This document shows, in pieces, positions 12,101 to 27,021 of a DNA stretch of 64,000 nt. Under the pieces are notes generated by a model. It was not told the DNA's origin. It saw nothing but the letters and a program-made list of their open reading frames with translations, and searched no databases. This stretch comes from Doris montereyensis (Eukaryota > Mollusca > Gastropoda > Nudibranchia > Dorididae): contig JAXRKP010001066.1 of NCBI GenBank assembly GCA_037039925.1, forward strand, positions 62,001 to 126,000, in the 5' to 3' direction. A program made the position numbers and the translations under genes. Numbering within the stretch: the stretch's first letter is position 1; every line of letters begins with the position of its first letter.

Positions 12101-12485
12101 ACAACCTTTAAAGGGTCTAAATCAGACACATTTGTGGTGTTTGGTGTCGGTCTAATGAAAAGTAAATTGTTGGCATTGGAGTGCCATTTTTGTTTTTGTT
12201 TATTGAATCTTCCGTCCCTCTTCCCTCTTCGTGTACGTTTGTATGTGTTTCTATATTTATAAGTGGTACTGCCTCAACAAGACAATACCTGGCAAATGTA
12301 GACTACTGTAATGACGATGTGTTATGAGATCACATGCCTTGTATGTAATGGCTGGAATAATGCCTGTATTGTTATTGAGAATGCCCATGGTCCGTGGTGG
12401 GTAAAAACAGTTCACAATAAAACTAACGATTGAAACTTGAAGACCAAGCTCCCACATCTGTATAATAATGTAAATAATCCACACA
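8882..12485 (-). mobile_element. L2/CR1-superfamily LINE, nearly complete, inactive
   Basis: On the minus strand the endonuclease start reads VVLLNARSVRNKTSLLNEYI and LFFITETWL (12110-12000). RT motifs: YRPVSNLNFISKIIEKL (near 10620-10680), MDLSAAFDTVDHKTL (near 10425-10467), FGVPQGSVLGPFLF (near 10255-10300) and YADDTQLY (near 10170-10195, catalytic DD). The C-terminal part gives SRLDYCNSLLYGLP (near 9765-9805). The 3' tail has the ATATAGCGCCCC block and ends in (ATT)n at 8882-8902. A (CA)n tract (9115-9150) lies in the 3' UTR. Frameshifts and stops break the ORF. The 5' limit near 12485 is approximate. Confidence 0.88.
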
Positions 12486-12661
12486 TATTCTAAAGCACTG
12501 TTATATATATCTACATGTGTTGCCCAAAAGGATGCACCGTTTAAAGATGAATAGATACATATAAATTATGTCACACTTTGATATCTAAAACAAGCAAAAA
12601 TCAAGGGAAAAGTCAGAGCTGAAACTGAGGCAGCCTATGGCGCTAACAATCACATAAGTAT

Positions 12662-12905
12662 CTAGGGACAAAATTTTCTCTCATCTAAAGGCACTGCCAT
12701 ATTTGTATCTAGATTAGCTAGTTCTTCTATCAATTCTAATGTAAATTCAAATTGGGAATAATTTTGTGGTCTAAAAAGCTCTGGTCTATTTATGTTTTGT
12801 GGCAGTTTTTTTAATTCTTGAAACATTACAAACCCACCCATCAATCTATTATAAACACACATTATTTTTTTTCTTTCAAAAGTGATTTTATGTACATTTT
12901 TTGTT
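12662..12905 (-). pseudogene. piggyBac-like transposase relic, middle part
   Basis: The minus-strand reading KEKKIMCVYNRLMGGFVMFQ resembles the piggyBac DYNKxMGGVDxFDQ block. After a gap where the usual Trp-rich stretch is missing, QFEFTLELIEELANL and PLDERKFCP resemble the later xFRxxLxEELI and L.GRHFP segments. A Cys-rich piece with the same strand and order lies at 8711-8881, on the other side of the L2 LINE. The ORF is open for 66 codons with an amino-acid mix unlike its surroundings. The similarity is remembered, not computed, and short. Confidence 0.45.
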
Positions 12906-13184
12906 ATAAAACCATAAATTTAGACCTTTTTTATCATTTCTGGGGCAACAATTTTTACAAAAACTCAAATTTAGAATGAAAATACTGACAATGTCAACGA
13001 CCCACTTTGTCATCGTTCAAATTCGCTCGAATCTCCTTTAGTCGGACTCGAGCATTATTTTAAAAAAGAGGATTAAAAGAGGATGAGCGTACGACTGTAA
13101 GAGGGTAACAAGAAGGAAGAATATTCAGGCCTCTCTTGATTCGTCTTTCTTTCCCTGCAAATGCCGGGTGTCGCTGAGAGGTTT

Positions 13185-13430
<246 letters not shown>

Positions 13431-13454
13431 CATGTCCTCTATATTGCAGCTTAC

Positions 13455-13558
13455 CTTTCCTTCCCACACCATTGGTCACCCAGTTGCCATCCCGCATGGG
13501 CTCAGGTCTGGCTGTCATCAATGTGATGTGCTGAACATCTCGCCATGTCAACTCATTG
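13455..13558 (-). CDS. Convertase exon 10: NELTWRDVQH block, end of catalytic domain
   Basis: This exon has 34 intact codons with one split codon at each end. It reads NELTWRDVQHITLMTARPEP and then MRDGNWVTNGVGRK, equivalent to furin NKNLTWRDMQHLVVQTSKP..NDWATNGVGRK. Acceptor is TTACTTTAG and donor GTAAGC. A (TTA)n tract of about 230 bp starts some 20 nt after the donor in the intron. Confidence 0.93.
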
Positions 13559-14194
13559 CTAAAGTAAATGAAAAGATGACACAAATATTAGACTAAAATC
13601 TTAAACATCAAAAAGTTCAACACATCCATCATTTCTTCAGGCCTTTTCATCCCTCAAAGACAAAATTGTCGATATTAAAAAAAAGCAACCCCCTTCTTTT
13701 CATGTAAGCAATAGGCCCATATAACAGTTGATCAAAATATGCTGTTGAATCTTGTTAAAAATTGGGCATTGCCATGGAAACTACAAACAGCTGCCATTTC
13801 AAATGTTAAATAAAATTGCAAACCTCTATTCTGAAACTACTCATGGCTGTATTCAGCTCATGTTTGGTGTGAAATAACCTGAAAGCATGTATAAAGATGA
13901 TGTAGAGAGATATTTCTATAGAGGACAGTAAGTCATCACAGCAAAATGATCATGATATTGCGTAAAAGTAGAAAAAATGAAAGATAATACATACAAAATA
14001 ATTGAAATAAGGCAATTTAAACAAAAGCTCCTCAAGTTAACTTCTTGCTAAACATGTGTCATGAATGTTTGATCAAAAGTGTGAGTAAAACCCAAGCCAT
14101 GAACCAGGCAGCAGACAGAGTAGCATACACAGCTGGTAAAGCCTGGTGAACCAGACTGGGATTGCAAAATATTACAAAATGATCTAAACACACT
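13559..14194. other. Intron 9 sequence without recognised features
   Basis: Unique-looking AT-rich sequence between the exon 10 acceptor and the 37-bp array. Confidence 0.6.
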
Positions 14195-14790
14195 GCAAGA
14201 ATCGGAGAGAAGGTGGAAAATAGGGTTTCATGCAAGAATGGGAGAGAAAGTGGAAAATAGGGTTTCATGCAAGAATGGGAGAGAAAGTGGAAAATAGGGT
14301 TTCATGCAAGAATGGGAGAGAAAGTGGAAAATAGGGTTTCATGCAAGAATGGGAGAGAAGGTGGAAAATAGGGTTTCATGCAAGAATGGGAGAGAAAGTG
14401 GAAAATAGGGTTTCATGCAAGAATGGGAGAGAAGGTGGAAAATAGGGTTTCATGCAAGAATGGGAGAGAAAGTGGAAAATAGGGTTTCATGCAAGAATGG
14501 GAGAGAAAGTGGAAAATAGGGTTTCATGCAAGAATCGGAGAGAAAGTGGAAAATAGGGTTTCATGCAAGAATGGGAGAGAAGGTGGAAAATAGGGTTTCA
14601 TGCAAGAATGGGGAGAGAAAGTGGAAAATAGGGTTTCATGCAAGAATGGGAGAGAAGGTGGAAAATAGGGTTTCATGCAAGAATGGGAGAGAAAGTGGAA
14701 AATAGGGTTTCATGCAAGAATGGGAGAGAAAGTGGAAAATAGGGTTTCATGCAAGAATGGGAGAGAAGGTGGAAAATAGGGTTTCATCGC
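14195..14790. repeat. 37-bp minisatellite, about 16 copies
   Basis: Units of GAGAGAAAGTGGAAAATAGG plus GTTTCATGCAAGAATGG are almost identical, differing mainly at GAAAGTGG/GAAGGTGG. The high identity suggests recent expansion. It lies in intron 9. Confidence 0.97.
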
Positions 14791-14849
14791 CACATATGTC
14801 AGGTACTAAAATATGCAAAAAAAGTAAAAACAGTCAACATATAACCAAA

Positions 14850-15370
14850 AGCAAAAAATAACCAACAGTGCAAAATAGCTAGGAGTTGCAATAGACACCA
14901 AATTGCAATGGAAAAAACAACATAGAGCACTATGCAGAAAAGCAAATGTCCTCAAAATGTAAAAGAAAAGTGCCACAAGGCTTTTAGTAAAACCAGTCTT
15001 AGATTATAGTAGCTGTGTCTGGGACCCACACCAACATACCTAGATACAAGAAATTGAAAAAGTACAAAAGAATGCAACCCACTTTGTAACTAATAATTAT
15101 ATATACACTAAAGGAAATACCAAAACCAATATGAATCAATTGCAATGGATACCTTAGAAAAAACAGAGCTAGAAATAAAATTAACATTTTTTTTTAGGCT
15201 ATGAATGGCCGACTGTTTATGCCATTGGATCAACTTAAACTTAATACAAGAACAACCAGATCAGGCTGTCAAACATACATGGTTCCATCTTCAAACAATG
15301 ATTGCCTCCTTCACTCATTTTACCCTAATACAGCAAGGCTGTGAAATGGACTGCCAACAGAAATAAAACT
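14850..15370 (+). mobile_element. Jockey/CR1-like LINE relic, RT C-terminal part
   Basis: Across frame changes the DNA reads LGVAIDTKLQWKK, then RALCRKAN, VWDPHQH, EIEKVQKNATHFVTNNY, LQWIPLEK and TARLWNGLP-like pieces. This is the usual order of the conserved block after the RT in jockey/CR1-type LINEs (LG..ID..L.W..H, Y...VWDP, LE.VQ..A.RFV, LGW..L..R, WN.LP). Stops and indels are frequent. It lies in convertase intron 9 between two tandem arrays. Confidence 0.75.
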
Positions 15371-15479
15371 CAGTAATAACATTGAAGACCTTAAAAAAAA
15401 GAATTAAACGGATTACTTTAAACCAAGATTAGATTGATATTTTGGGGTTAAATTAAAATATGCACACTGACTAATACTC

Positions 15480-18110
<2,631 letters not shown>

Positions 18111-18140
18111 ATGTGGACACCTCACTGACTTAAAACTTAC

Positions 18141-18241
18141 TTTGCGTCCAATACCAAGGCAACAATGCCAGCCGCTAATGGAGCCGATGCCGAGGTACCA
18201 GTATGACCAGTGGTGCAACGCCCTCCCAAATCCGTTGTTGC
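18141..18241 (-). CDS. Convertase exon 9: active-site Ser
   Basis: This exon has 33 intact codons plus two bases, reading ATTDLGGRCTTGHTGTSASA and then PLAAGIVALVLDA. GTSASAPLAAG holds the catalytic Ser (Ser368 in human furin). The acceptor is TTCACTCAG. The donor GTAAGT splits an Asn codon (AA|C) completed by exon 10. The 45-bp array begins about 40 nt into the following intron. Reading through that intron in frame hits TAA at once, so the array is not a coding extension of this exon. Confidence 0.95.
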
Positions 18242-19390
18242 CTGAGTGAAGAATACAAAAGAAAATGAATAAAAACAAAGCAACCCCTGAAGAAAGTACT
18301 TTTACCAAAAATTAGGCAAATCTAGTTTATTGAATTATTGGATGGAGCAGTTCATTCCCCTCACACTGTTACCATACAGGAAGCTCGTACCCATCCTTTC
18401 ATTTTATACAAAACTTTTTTATAAACGATACAGGCCTAAACTTCAACATATCTACTGTACCATAAAAGCCAGAAATTTTGGCTTAAGTATTGGTACTCAT
18501 TTTAATCATCACAAAGTACTCTATCCAAAATATTCCCTTTTGACAAACTATTTTGGATATTGTCTTAGATCAGCCGAAAATTATGTGACATATTCTGCGC
18601 ATCTTATAAAAAACAGTGCCATCTGACATGAGTAAAAGGGAGCCGGGCAGTTGACACAGGGACGACAGGAAGTAGTTGAGAATCTTTCAAGATTGTATGC
18701 CGTTTGAAAACATTATACTATTCTTTTATAAGTTTATATGCAACAAAACATTTAGATGGAAAAGGCGCCATGTGCATTGTCAAGAAATTAATAAAATCAA
18801 CTGTAATGTGCATGCAAAGTTAAAGCCAAATCTTTTCAAAACAGAAAAAGCCTATTTGAATTGAAGTTGCCAGAATCTTCGCAATGAAAATCCAAGATGG
18901 TGGCGTTCCCATGGCAACCATAAGAGAAAACATTTTTTTCAGCAACTTTTGACACGGTGAGTTTGAAGGAAGTCGTTAAAATGATCTAATTTATGGAACA
19001 AACCTTTAACTTGATGCTATACAAGTATTCGACAACAGTATGTGATCTAGTGTAAAAATATTCAGATCTATGTTATTAACGTGCTGTGTTGTACGATGGG
19101 TAATGGTACGCTGTTAGTAGAAATGGATACTGGTGTGGTAGTGAGTGAGGGTGGGCTGAAGGGAGCAGACGTGGGCTGGGTGGGGGGATGGTTATGATGA
19201 AGAATGCAGTAATTGAATCACGCAGGTCAGGCAGGTGGGTAACATGCCCATTCTGTTAAGCTCCTTCACTACTTGTAGTGTAAGCCACAGATTCCTCTTG
19301 TCATATCACAATAGGTCAAGGTCAGGGAGGAAGTTGGGTTTGCACTGACTTGGATCTCAATTCATTCAGAGCTCAGGGCTTAGGGATGTG
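18242..19390. other. Intron 8 sequence, mostly unassigned
   Basis: Apart from the YY1/X-box pair near 18890 and a G-rich patch (19140-19190), nothing recognised on either strand. Confidence 0.55.
18884..18925 (+). promoter_or_regulatory. YY1-like and X-box-like motif pair in intron 8 / upstream flank
   Basis: CCAAGATGGTGGC (18892-18904) is followed at once by GTTCCCATGGCAAC (18905-18918), nearly a palindromic RFX X-box. The same order occurs on the minus strand at 54250-54285. It may be a repeat-borne module. Confidence 0.3.
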
Positions 19391-19394
19391 TAAT

Positions 19395-20040
<646 letters not shown>

Positions 20041-20194
20041 GGGGGATACACACATACACAGTTTCAATTGCAATTTTCTTAAAATGATACTTTTAGACAA
20101 TTTACCACCTAGTTTTGATTTTATTGCATCTATGAAGCAATACAAAATTTAACCCAACCCACGTAGCGATTTTTGATGTTGCAAATGTTTGCTA

Positions 20195-20316
20195 AAATAG
20201 AGAGAGGGAGAGAGAGAGAGAGAAAGATTGATTGAGAGAGACAGAGGGAGATAGAGGGGGGAGAGAGAATGAGAGAGAGAGAGAAAGAATGAGAGAGAGA
20301 GAGAGAGGGAGGGAGG

Positions 20317-20401
<85 letters not shown>

Positions 20402-20432
20402 CAGAGAGAGAGAGAGGGAGAGAGAAAGATTG

Positions 20433-20527
<95 letters not shown>

Positions 20528-20540
20528 GGGGGAGAGAGAG

Positions 20541-20608
<68 letters not shown>

Positions 20609-20616
20609 AGAGAGAG

Positions 20617-20705
<89 letters not shown>
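20195..20705. repeat. (GA)n compound tract
   Basis: (GA)n with GAAAGATTGATTGAGA interruptions at 20220 and 20425. Intron 8, about 110 nt from the exon 8 donor. A short (CA)n follows at 20758-20785. Confidence 0.98.
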
Positions 20706-20706
<1 letters not shown>

Positions 20707-20815
20707 GATTGTGTCTGGGTTTTCCATTAAAAAGAGGTTTAACATAAGAGATTTTCATACACACATACACACACACACACACACTTTGGTAGGCCAATGA
20801 CCTGTAACTACTCAC

Positions 20816-21028
20816 TATTCTTTTTTCATATAAAGATCCACTACTGTAGGTAGTAGCCAAAGTAGATGAGCATTCTTCCAAGTACCAAGGCTTGCGTCCA
20901 TTCTCTGACGTGCTGCTAATGGACAAGGTGAAGACACTGTTGGCATAGCCGTCACAGTTGCAGGAATCCTGAGCACTTCCACCATTGCCAGACGCCCACA
21001 CAAATATAGAACCTTTGCCATTGCGGCC
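20816..21028 (-). CDS. Convertase exon 8: oxyanion Asn and Cys-rich catalytic block
   Basis: This exon has 71 intact codons starting [17 protein letters not shown]. The Asn of SGNGG is the oxyanion-hole residue (Asn295 in human furin). [22 protein letters not shown] and [20 protein letters not shown] follow, closest to the PCSK5/6 wording, and the exon ends EKRI at phase 0. Acceptor is CTTTTTAAG and donor GTGAGT. Codon order is uninterrupted across 213 nt, which contrasts with the indels in exons 5-7. Confidence 0.95.
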
Positions 21029-22229
21029 CTTAAAAAGGAACGATTAAAAAAAAAATACACTCTTATCACAAAAACAAGCAGTCAGACAAAAATGATGAAT
21101 AAGGGCATGAAATTATTGCCGTACTTAGAGCTCTCTTCATAGTGCACACCATTTCCATGGCATGGCAATATTGCCATCTTCTGATGAAAGGACGTATATC
21201 CGACTTTTTCAATAATTTAGTTCTGAAACAGGAGAAAAACTCTACATCTTTCTATCAAGGTTTTATGTCTCTATATCAATTATTTATCGTTATACAGGCC
21301 ACTCTTCCTGTCTATCATCAGAGTTAAAGTTTTATGAAATGCTTTTTCTTTTGATAAAAAGACGAATATCAGAAAGACAAATATCTTGATATTCATCCTT
21401 CATACTTAAACTATCACATGGTCAAACTGACTCCATTTCTGAAAAGGACGAATACCGGGTTAATGGTACATTTATTTCATGTTATTACAGTGACTGCTCT
21501 AAAATTAAATTACGCAATATCAATGCTTGGTTTGAGCGATCAATCCAACTTTTTATGCTAGATGTCATCACTTTGAGTCCTCTACATAAGCCTTTCGTAT
21601 TGTCATAAAACGTTGGCATTTAAAACAAAAAAGATAAATGTTTTTGAAACAGAAACGTATAGATTGTACATGCCTGATTTCATTTTAATGACAAGAAAAC
21701 AAGCCATAATTCTGTGGGAAAGAATCATAGATCTAAATATCCCATATTTTGCTGTAATCGTCATCAATGGATGAGGGCAAACTGATAGATTCTTTACATT
21801 AGATTATAATTATGTAATTTCATATATTCCCACATGAGACAAACTACTAGAATCACCGTATTCTGATAAGGGACATGAAAAGAAAGTTTTAAAATTTTAA
21901 AAAGGAAAATAACATTAGAAGGGTCACACAGAGTTCATCCTTGCTCCATCAACATCTTGTAGCCCAACAGATTTCAGCCTTGCTCCTTCAATGATATAGG
22001 ATGACTCACATATATTTATATACTAAAATGAAATGCACAAATTCAAAAGTAAAAGAAATCACTTCAAAAGGCAAACAAAGACAAACCGTGAGGCAAGGGG
22101 CATGTCAGAAGTAAAGGTAATGACATAAGACGATATGAAAGCCCCCAAGAAACAACGACGAGACGAATACAAGAAATAGACGCAAACAAAATCCTGGCCA
22201 CCATGGGGATATTTACCTTCACTTCAGAA
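21029..22229. other. Intron 7 sequence without recognised features
   Basis: AT-rich. A short direct repeat (GATTTCAGCCTTGCTCC / GTTCATCCTTGCTCCATC) near 21940-21990 is the only structure seen. Confidence 0.55.
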
Positions 22230-22573
22230 GGCAACCCCCCCCCCCTCCCCAGCTTGTTCTATTCCTCTATTTCTATACTTGTGAGCATGTTAATAAACAC
22301 ACAGACCGGCAACATCTTCCTCTTTCTGTTACATACTCAATCCTCTGCCAAATCGAAAGCGTCTTGTTGACGGCCAGGCGAACACCGTGTTGCCAGATTT
22401 GGTCATTTAGTGCAAAATTATAAGAATTTTCTGCGTCATATTCTCAGTCAGTGTTAGGGTAATTGATGTCAAAATTTTGACTATTTTTGCCTACCCTCGC
22501 CTACAAAACATTTTGTAACAAAAATTTACCTGTCATATGGACTTGTAGGTAAATGGTTGTTCTACCCAAATAT
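22230..22573 (+). repeat. Dispersed repeat family A, left part, split by RTE copy 3
   Basis: Shares ACACACAGACCGGCAACATC, GTTGCCAGATTTGGTCATTT, TCAGTCAGTGTTAGGGTAAT and ACTTGTAGGTAAATGGTTGT with the copies at 29640-30585 and 54510-54980. It breaks at CCCAAATAT where the LINE begins; the rest of the element resumes at 25426. Confidence 0.82.
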
Positions 22574-25425
22574 ACTTCTTTCTATTTCTATCATTTCCCA
22601 TTCTACCTTCCGGTGTATGGGTTAAGACGCCCAAAATTTCTCCAGGCTGCCCTGCCCTGGCATTTTCTGTTTTCTTCCGTAAAAGTTAAATTTCATTGCA
22701 TTAGTAACTCAAAATATATATCTTGTTCCCATTTTCTCTGAGGTCTGCCTTTTGGGCTTTTACCTTGGATTTTACCACTGTATACTGATTTAGCTATTCT
22801 ATTGTCATTTATTCTGTTTACATACCCAAACCATCTCTGTTGATTTATTTCTATCTTAGTTTTTATGCTGATTTCTTCTCTTAGTTTTCCCTCTGAGCTA
22901 ATCATTACTTCTAGGTAATTGTAGCTTTGAACCTGTTCTAAATTCTCTCTGCCCAATTTAAGATTTTGTGTTTTAGCTTCCCTAGTTACTTGCATTGTTT
23001 TGGTTTTCTTTGCATTTACTCTCATTCCTCATTTATTTAGTTCATTATTCATCATGTTGATATTTGACTGAAGGTCACGTTCTGATTTTCCAAACAAAAC
23101 TAAATCACCAGCAAATGAAAGCATTGATACATTTACTGGTTTGAGCTTCACATACCTACATTCATCTTCTTCATTTTTGAGGATGCATTTGCGACTGAAT
23201 CAATAAATGTGATAAACAAAAGAGGACTTAGCATAAAAACCCTGTCTTACTCCTATATCTACATCAAATTCTGCAGATACGTTTCCAGCTACTCTCACTG
23301 CACATGTTGGTTTATTGTAAAAACTTTTATGGACTTCTATTAAATTTTGCTCTACATTGTTCTTTTAAGGAATGCCATAATTCGTCCCTCCTCAGTGTCA
23401 AATGCTTTCTTTTCTAAGTCCATAAAACACAGGCAATGTTTCTCTCAAGGAATTTTTCTATTATTTGTCAAATTGTAAACATGTGGTTTTGTACACTTTT
23501 TTTCCTGGTCTACATCCACTCTGATCTGATCCTCTACTCTTTTCCTTAGTCTCAAATCCAGTTTCCTGGCATATACTTTTCCTGGTAGGCTAAGTAGTAA
23601 TATACCTCTATAGTGTGAGCATTACATAGTTGATATTTTCTTGTGTATTGGCACTACCGTTCCCTTTTTCTAGTCGTCTGGCACCTGTCTGTACTTCCAT
23701 GCTTGTTGGCATATTGCATGTAGTAGTTTGTCTGCCTCTCTCCCTTGGTTTTTAACCATTTCTGGATAAACTTTATCTGCTCCTGGGGCTTTTCCTAATT
23801 TCATTTTTTTTATAGCTGTTTGGATTTCTTGCATTGAGATATCTACATCTTCAGCTGTCTCAACTGGAGGGATTATGTAATTGTTCAAAATACTTCCTCC
23901 ACACTACCATGATTTCGATGTTTTCTTACATTATTTCTCCTTTGGCATTCTTAATTTGTTTTATCGGGCATGCTTTGGTCTTTCTCATGCTCTTCTTCAT
24001 TGCTCCCCAGAACAGCTTTTGATTTCCTTGATAGCTTTCTTGAAGTCTTTGTCCAAACTCTTCTCATTGTTCCTGTTTTCCTTCCCTCACTTCCTCTTTG
24101 GCGATAGTTATTTTACTCTCATAATCTTGAAGTCTTTGTCCAAACTGTTCCCATTGTTCCTGTTTTTTTTTCCTCACTTCCTCTTTGGCGATAGTTATTT
24201 TACTAACGTAATCTATCCTAACCTCTGGCCTCTTTGTTTGCAAGTATTTCCTCCAGGCATCCTTTTTTTTTATATCTTAGTCTTGACATTCTCATTCCAC
24301 CATGCTGTTCTTTTCTTATCTCCTTTGATTTGTTTCCCTACCACAGACCTCTTCAGTACAACTGAGGAGTGTTTCTTTATGCATTTGACACTTTTCTTCT
24401 ATTGTGCTACCATCCTAGATTGGTATATCTGTTTTACTATTGGTTTATTTAGTTCTTTTATTTTAAGTTAAGTAGCTTTCTTTCTTTCCTTTTTTATTTG
24501 TTCTCATTTTGGCAATCACTAGGCGAAGGTCACTAAATATTTCAGCTTCTCCATTTGGAGAAGTTATTGTCTCTCTTTCTTTACCTATTACTCCTCCTGA
24601 TGTTTCTACATTGTTGCCTACTTTAGTGTTTAAATCACCTAAAACCATTAGTTCCTGTTTGGGTTTACAGTTCTCTGCAGCTATTTGTAACTCACTTTAA
24701 AAGATATAGATTTTTCTTCTTTGGTTGCGTCTTCGTTTGGTCCATAGGCTATTAATAATTTAATTTCTCTTCCTTTTGATTTAATGTTTATCTCTAATAG
24801 CAGTGGGCATATAAATTTCCAACTTTCTAGTAACTTGTCATACCTTTTATGCACTAGGAAGCCTGCTCCTGCTCTAGCTCTATCTTTGACATCTACTACT
24901 GAGAAGAGTAAAGTATGATTTGGTCCTATATTTTCTATTCCTTGTCTTTTTTTCTTTGTTTCTGTCATGGGCAAAATATCTTCTTTGAAGTTTTCCATTT
25001 CTTCAGCTAATTCTAACTCTTTTCCATTTATGTTCGTTTCCGTGAGATCAAGCTGGGTATATAATCATATGTACTTCTTTGAATCTGTTTGTTTTGGAAA
25101 GGCCGGTGATTGGCCCACTGTACAAGGTGGGCCTGCCACTTTAAGGCCTCCTCCCAGTCCTTGGTATTTTCGGTCACAGTTAACTCCCTTAGCCTTTGGT
25201 CGACCAAGATCAGCCTGCAATGCAGCAGATTGTTTTCTGTCAGGTTTAACTCCCTTAACCTTTGGTCAGTCAAGACCTGCCTGCAAGACAGAAAGTTGTT
25301 TTCTGTCGGGTAAACTCCCTTAGCCTTTGGTCAGGCAAGACTTGCCTCCAAGGCAGCAGGAGACCCGTGGAGGTCGGGACTGCCTAATCCCTGTACAGGT
25401 GCTTACCTGTCCACTGCCCAGCCCA
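22574..25425 (-). mobile_element. RTE-clade LINE, copy 3, complete ends, inserted into repeat family A
   Basis: On the minus strand it runs from a 5' leader (25425) through endonuclease (LLIAYGPNEDATKEE near 24720-24760, VLGDLNTKVGNN near 24610-24650) and RT (GKAPGADKVYPEMVKNQG near 23745-23800) to the C-terminus (RWFGYVNRINDNRIAKS near 22790-22850) and a 3' GAAAGAAG-type tail at 22574. The flanks rejoin to an uninterrupted dispersed repeat seen at 30510-30560, with short duplicated bases (CCCAAATAT left, CCCAATAT right) as a likely target-site duplication. Many stops make it inactive. It lies in convertase intron 7. Confidence 0.9.
25085..25425 (-). repeat. Tandem leader repeats in the RTE LINE 5' region
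   Basis: The leader contains about three imperfect copies of a 65-70 bp unit. On the plus strand each reads approximately as a GTTAACTCCCTTAGCCTTTGG core followed by tcag(c)aag and CTGC-rich bases (near 25180, 25245 and 25310). It ends with a GGACAGGTAAGCACCTGTAC segment. The same units lie in plus orientation at 61425-61625, upstream of copy 4. Tandem 5' units are a common LINE promoter architecture; that role here is an inference. Confidence 0.7.
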
Positions 25426-25485
25426 ATATGCAAAGAACAGAAAATTGTCATTTTAGTTTCAAACTCGTCAATCCAGGTGCACCCC
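25426..25485 (+). repeat. Dispersed repeat family A, right part after RTE copy 3
   Basis: ATATGCAAAGAACAGAAAAT followed by TCAAACTCGTCAATCCAGGT equals 30530-30580 of the intact copy. Together with 22230-22573 it brackets the LINE. A C10-plus run follows at 25482. Confidence 0.8.
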
Positions 25486-25869
25486 CCCCCCCCCCTCAAA
25501 CCCCTAAACAACATTAGGTTTTGATTACTACACGACATCAAGCCCTTACTGTGACATGGGTTGCCATGGCACGCTACTTTCATTAATAATTGTATCAATT
25601 CAGGTCATAGGTCATTCCAATGAGTACCTAGGTGTGGATACACTGCATAATATTTACACTCAAAATACCTACGTGGTCACATCAAAGAAAACCTGTCCTA
25701 CCTGCTAGTTTTAGACTACAAAAAAGAGATAGGCCTGTTTGTACATATGGTTATTTAATACACAGGCTCTCAATAATAACTGCATACGTTATTCAAATAA
25801 TTTCTCCCTTTTTTTTTCCTGCTTTCTGCAATACAAAGGTAAATCTAGAGTTTATATCATGATGAAACT

Positions 25870-26790
25870 TATTAAATGTTTATGACAAGAGATAAAACGT
25901 CCATTACAAGATATAAAAAGTGTACGGCAAGAGATAAAATGTCCATTACAAGAGACAAAAAGTCTATGGCAAGAGATAAAATGTCCATTACAAGAGACAA
26001 AAAAGTCTATGGCAAGAGATAAAAAGTCTACAGCAAGAGACAGAAAGTCCATGGCAAGAGATAAAAGTCTACAGCAAGAGACAGAAAGTCCATGGCAAGA
26101 GATAAAAGTGTACGGCAAGAGACAAAAGTCTACGGCAAGAGATAAAAAGTCCATTACAAGAGATAAAAAGTCTACGGCAAGAGATAAACGTCCATTCCAA
26201 GAGATAAAAAGTCTATAGCAAGATATAAAACATCCATTACAAGAGATAAAAAGTCTACAGCAAGTGATAAAACGTCCATTACAAGAGATAAAAAGTCTAC
26301 GGCAAGAGATAAAAAGTCCATTACAAGAAATAAAAAGTCCACAGCTTGTTTGTTTCATTGAAATTTAGCCCGCCATCGTTGTGGTGATCTCAGGGTGAAT
26401 CAAGAGGAAACAACAAGATGAAAGATGAGTGAAAGAAGGAATGGAAAGAAATAGGACCTTCCAGCGTCCCTCGCCAATCGCTTGAGCAAAGATGACAAGT
26501 CCATAACAAAGATAAAAAATCCATGGCAATAAATAGGAAGTCTATGACAAAAGATAAAAAGTCCACGACAAGAGGAAAAGATCTATGACAAGTAAAAAAA
26601 GTCTATAACTAAAGATAACAAGTCCATGGCAAAAGATAAAAAGTCTATGACAAAAGATAAAAAAGTCTATGACAAAAGATACAAAGTCTATGACAAAAGA
26701 TAACATGTCTATCACAAAAGATAAAAAACATCTATGACAAAAGATAACATGTGTATCACAAAAGATAAAAACATCTATGACAAAAGATAA
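25870..26790. repeat. About 21-bp minisatellite in two blocks around a dispersed repeat
   Basis: Block one (25870-26343) has units such as AAGAGATAAAAAGTCTACGGC. Block two (26490-26790) has AAAAGATAAAAAGTCTATGAC. A family C element (26343-26480) separates them. The array ends about 60 nt from the exon 7 donor, in intron 7. Confidence 0.93.
26343..26480 (+). repeat. Dispersed repeat family C, copy 2
   Basis: Reads TTGTTTGTTTCATTGAAATT, GGTGATCTCAGGGTGAATC, AGAGGAAACAACAAGATGAA and AAATAGGACCTTCCAG. It sits between the two blocks of the 21-bp array. Confidence 0.82.
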
Positions 26791-26850
26791 TAGTCAACGA
26801 TAGGACAGAAAAAAATCCCTGAATAGAGTGGAAAAGTAGAAAAGTTTCAC

Positions 26851-27021
26851 CATCTCAATTCCCTCAGTGAACGCCTTCCGTGCCAGTCTGCCTGGGCCTT
26901 GACAACCTTGCCGTCATCATCAGGACCCCAACTTGCCGAATAGATATCAATGTGAGAACGATTGAAACTCAGAGGCAGCCTCCACAGCATCAGACACCTC
27001 TCCATCCAGCATTCTGACCCC
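26851..27021 (-). CDS. Convertase exon 7: VRMLDGEV and YSASWGPDDDG block, three indels
   Basis: VRMLDGEVSDAVEAAS, IDIYSASWGPDDDGKVV and GPGRLARKAFTEGIEM are readable. They match the furin/PCSK5-6 catalytic core, including the S1-pocket Asp region. Three separate indels are needed to read it through: an extra G in the GGGG run at 27018-27021, two bases lost near 26968-26974, and one lost near 26899-26902. The total agrees with the phases of exons 6 and 8. The acceptor is CCTTCAG; the donor GTGAAA follows the final ATG codon. The acceptor and first exon bases are multiplied in the 27022-29400 array. Confidence 0.85.

Noticed and set aside
25852..26358. ORF of LFISCNGRFI repeats
   Set aside because: Product of the 21-bp minisatellite (seven codons per unit).
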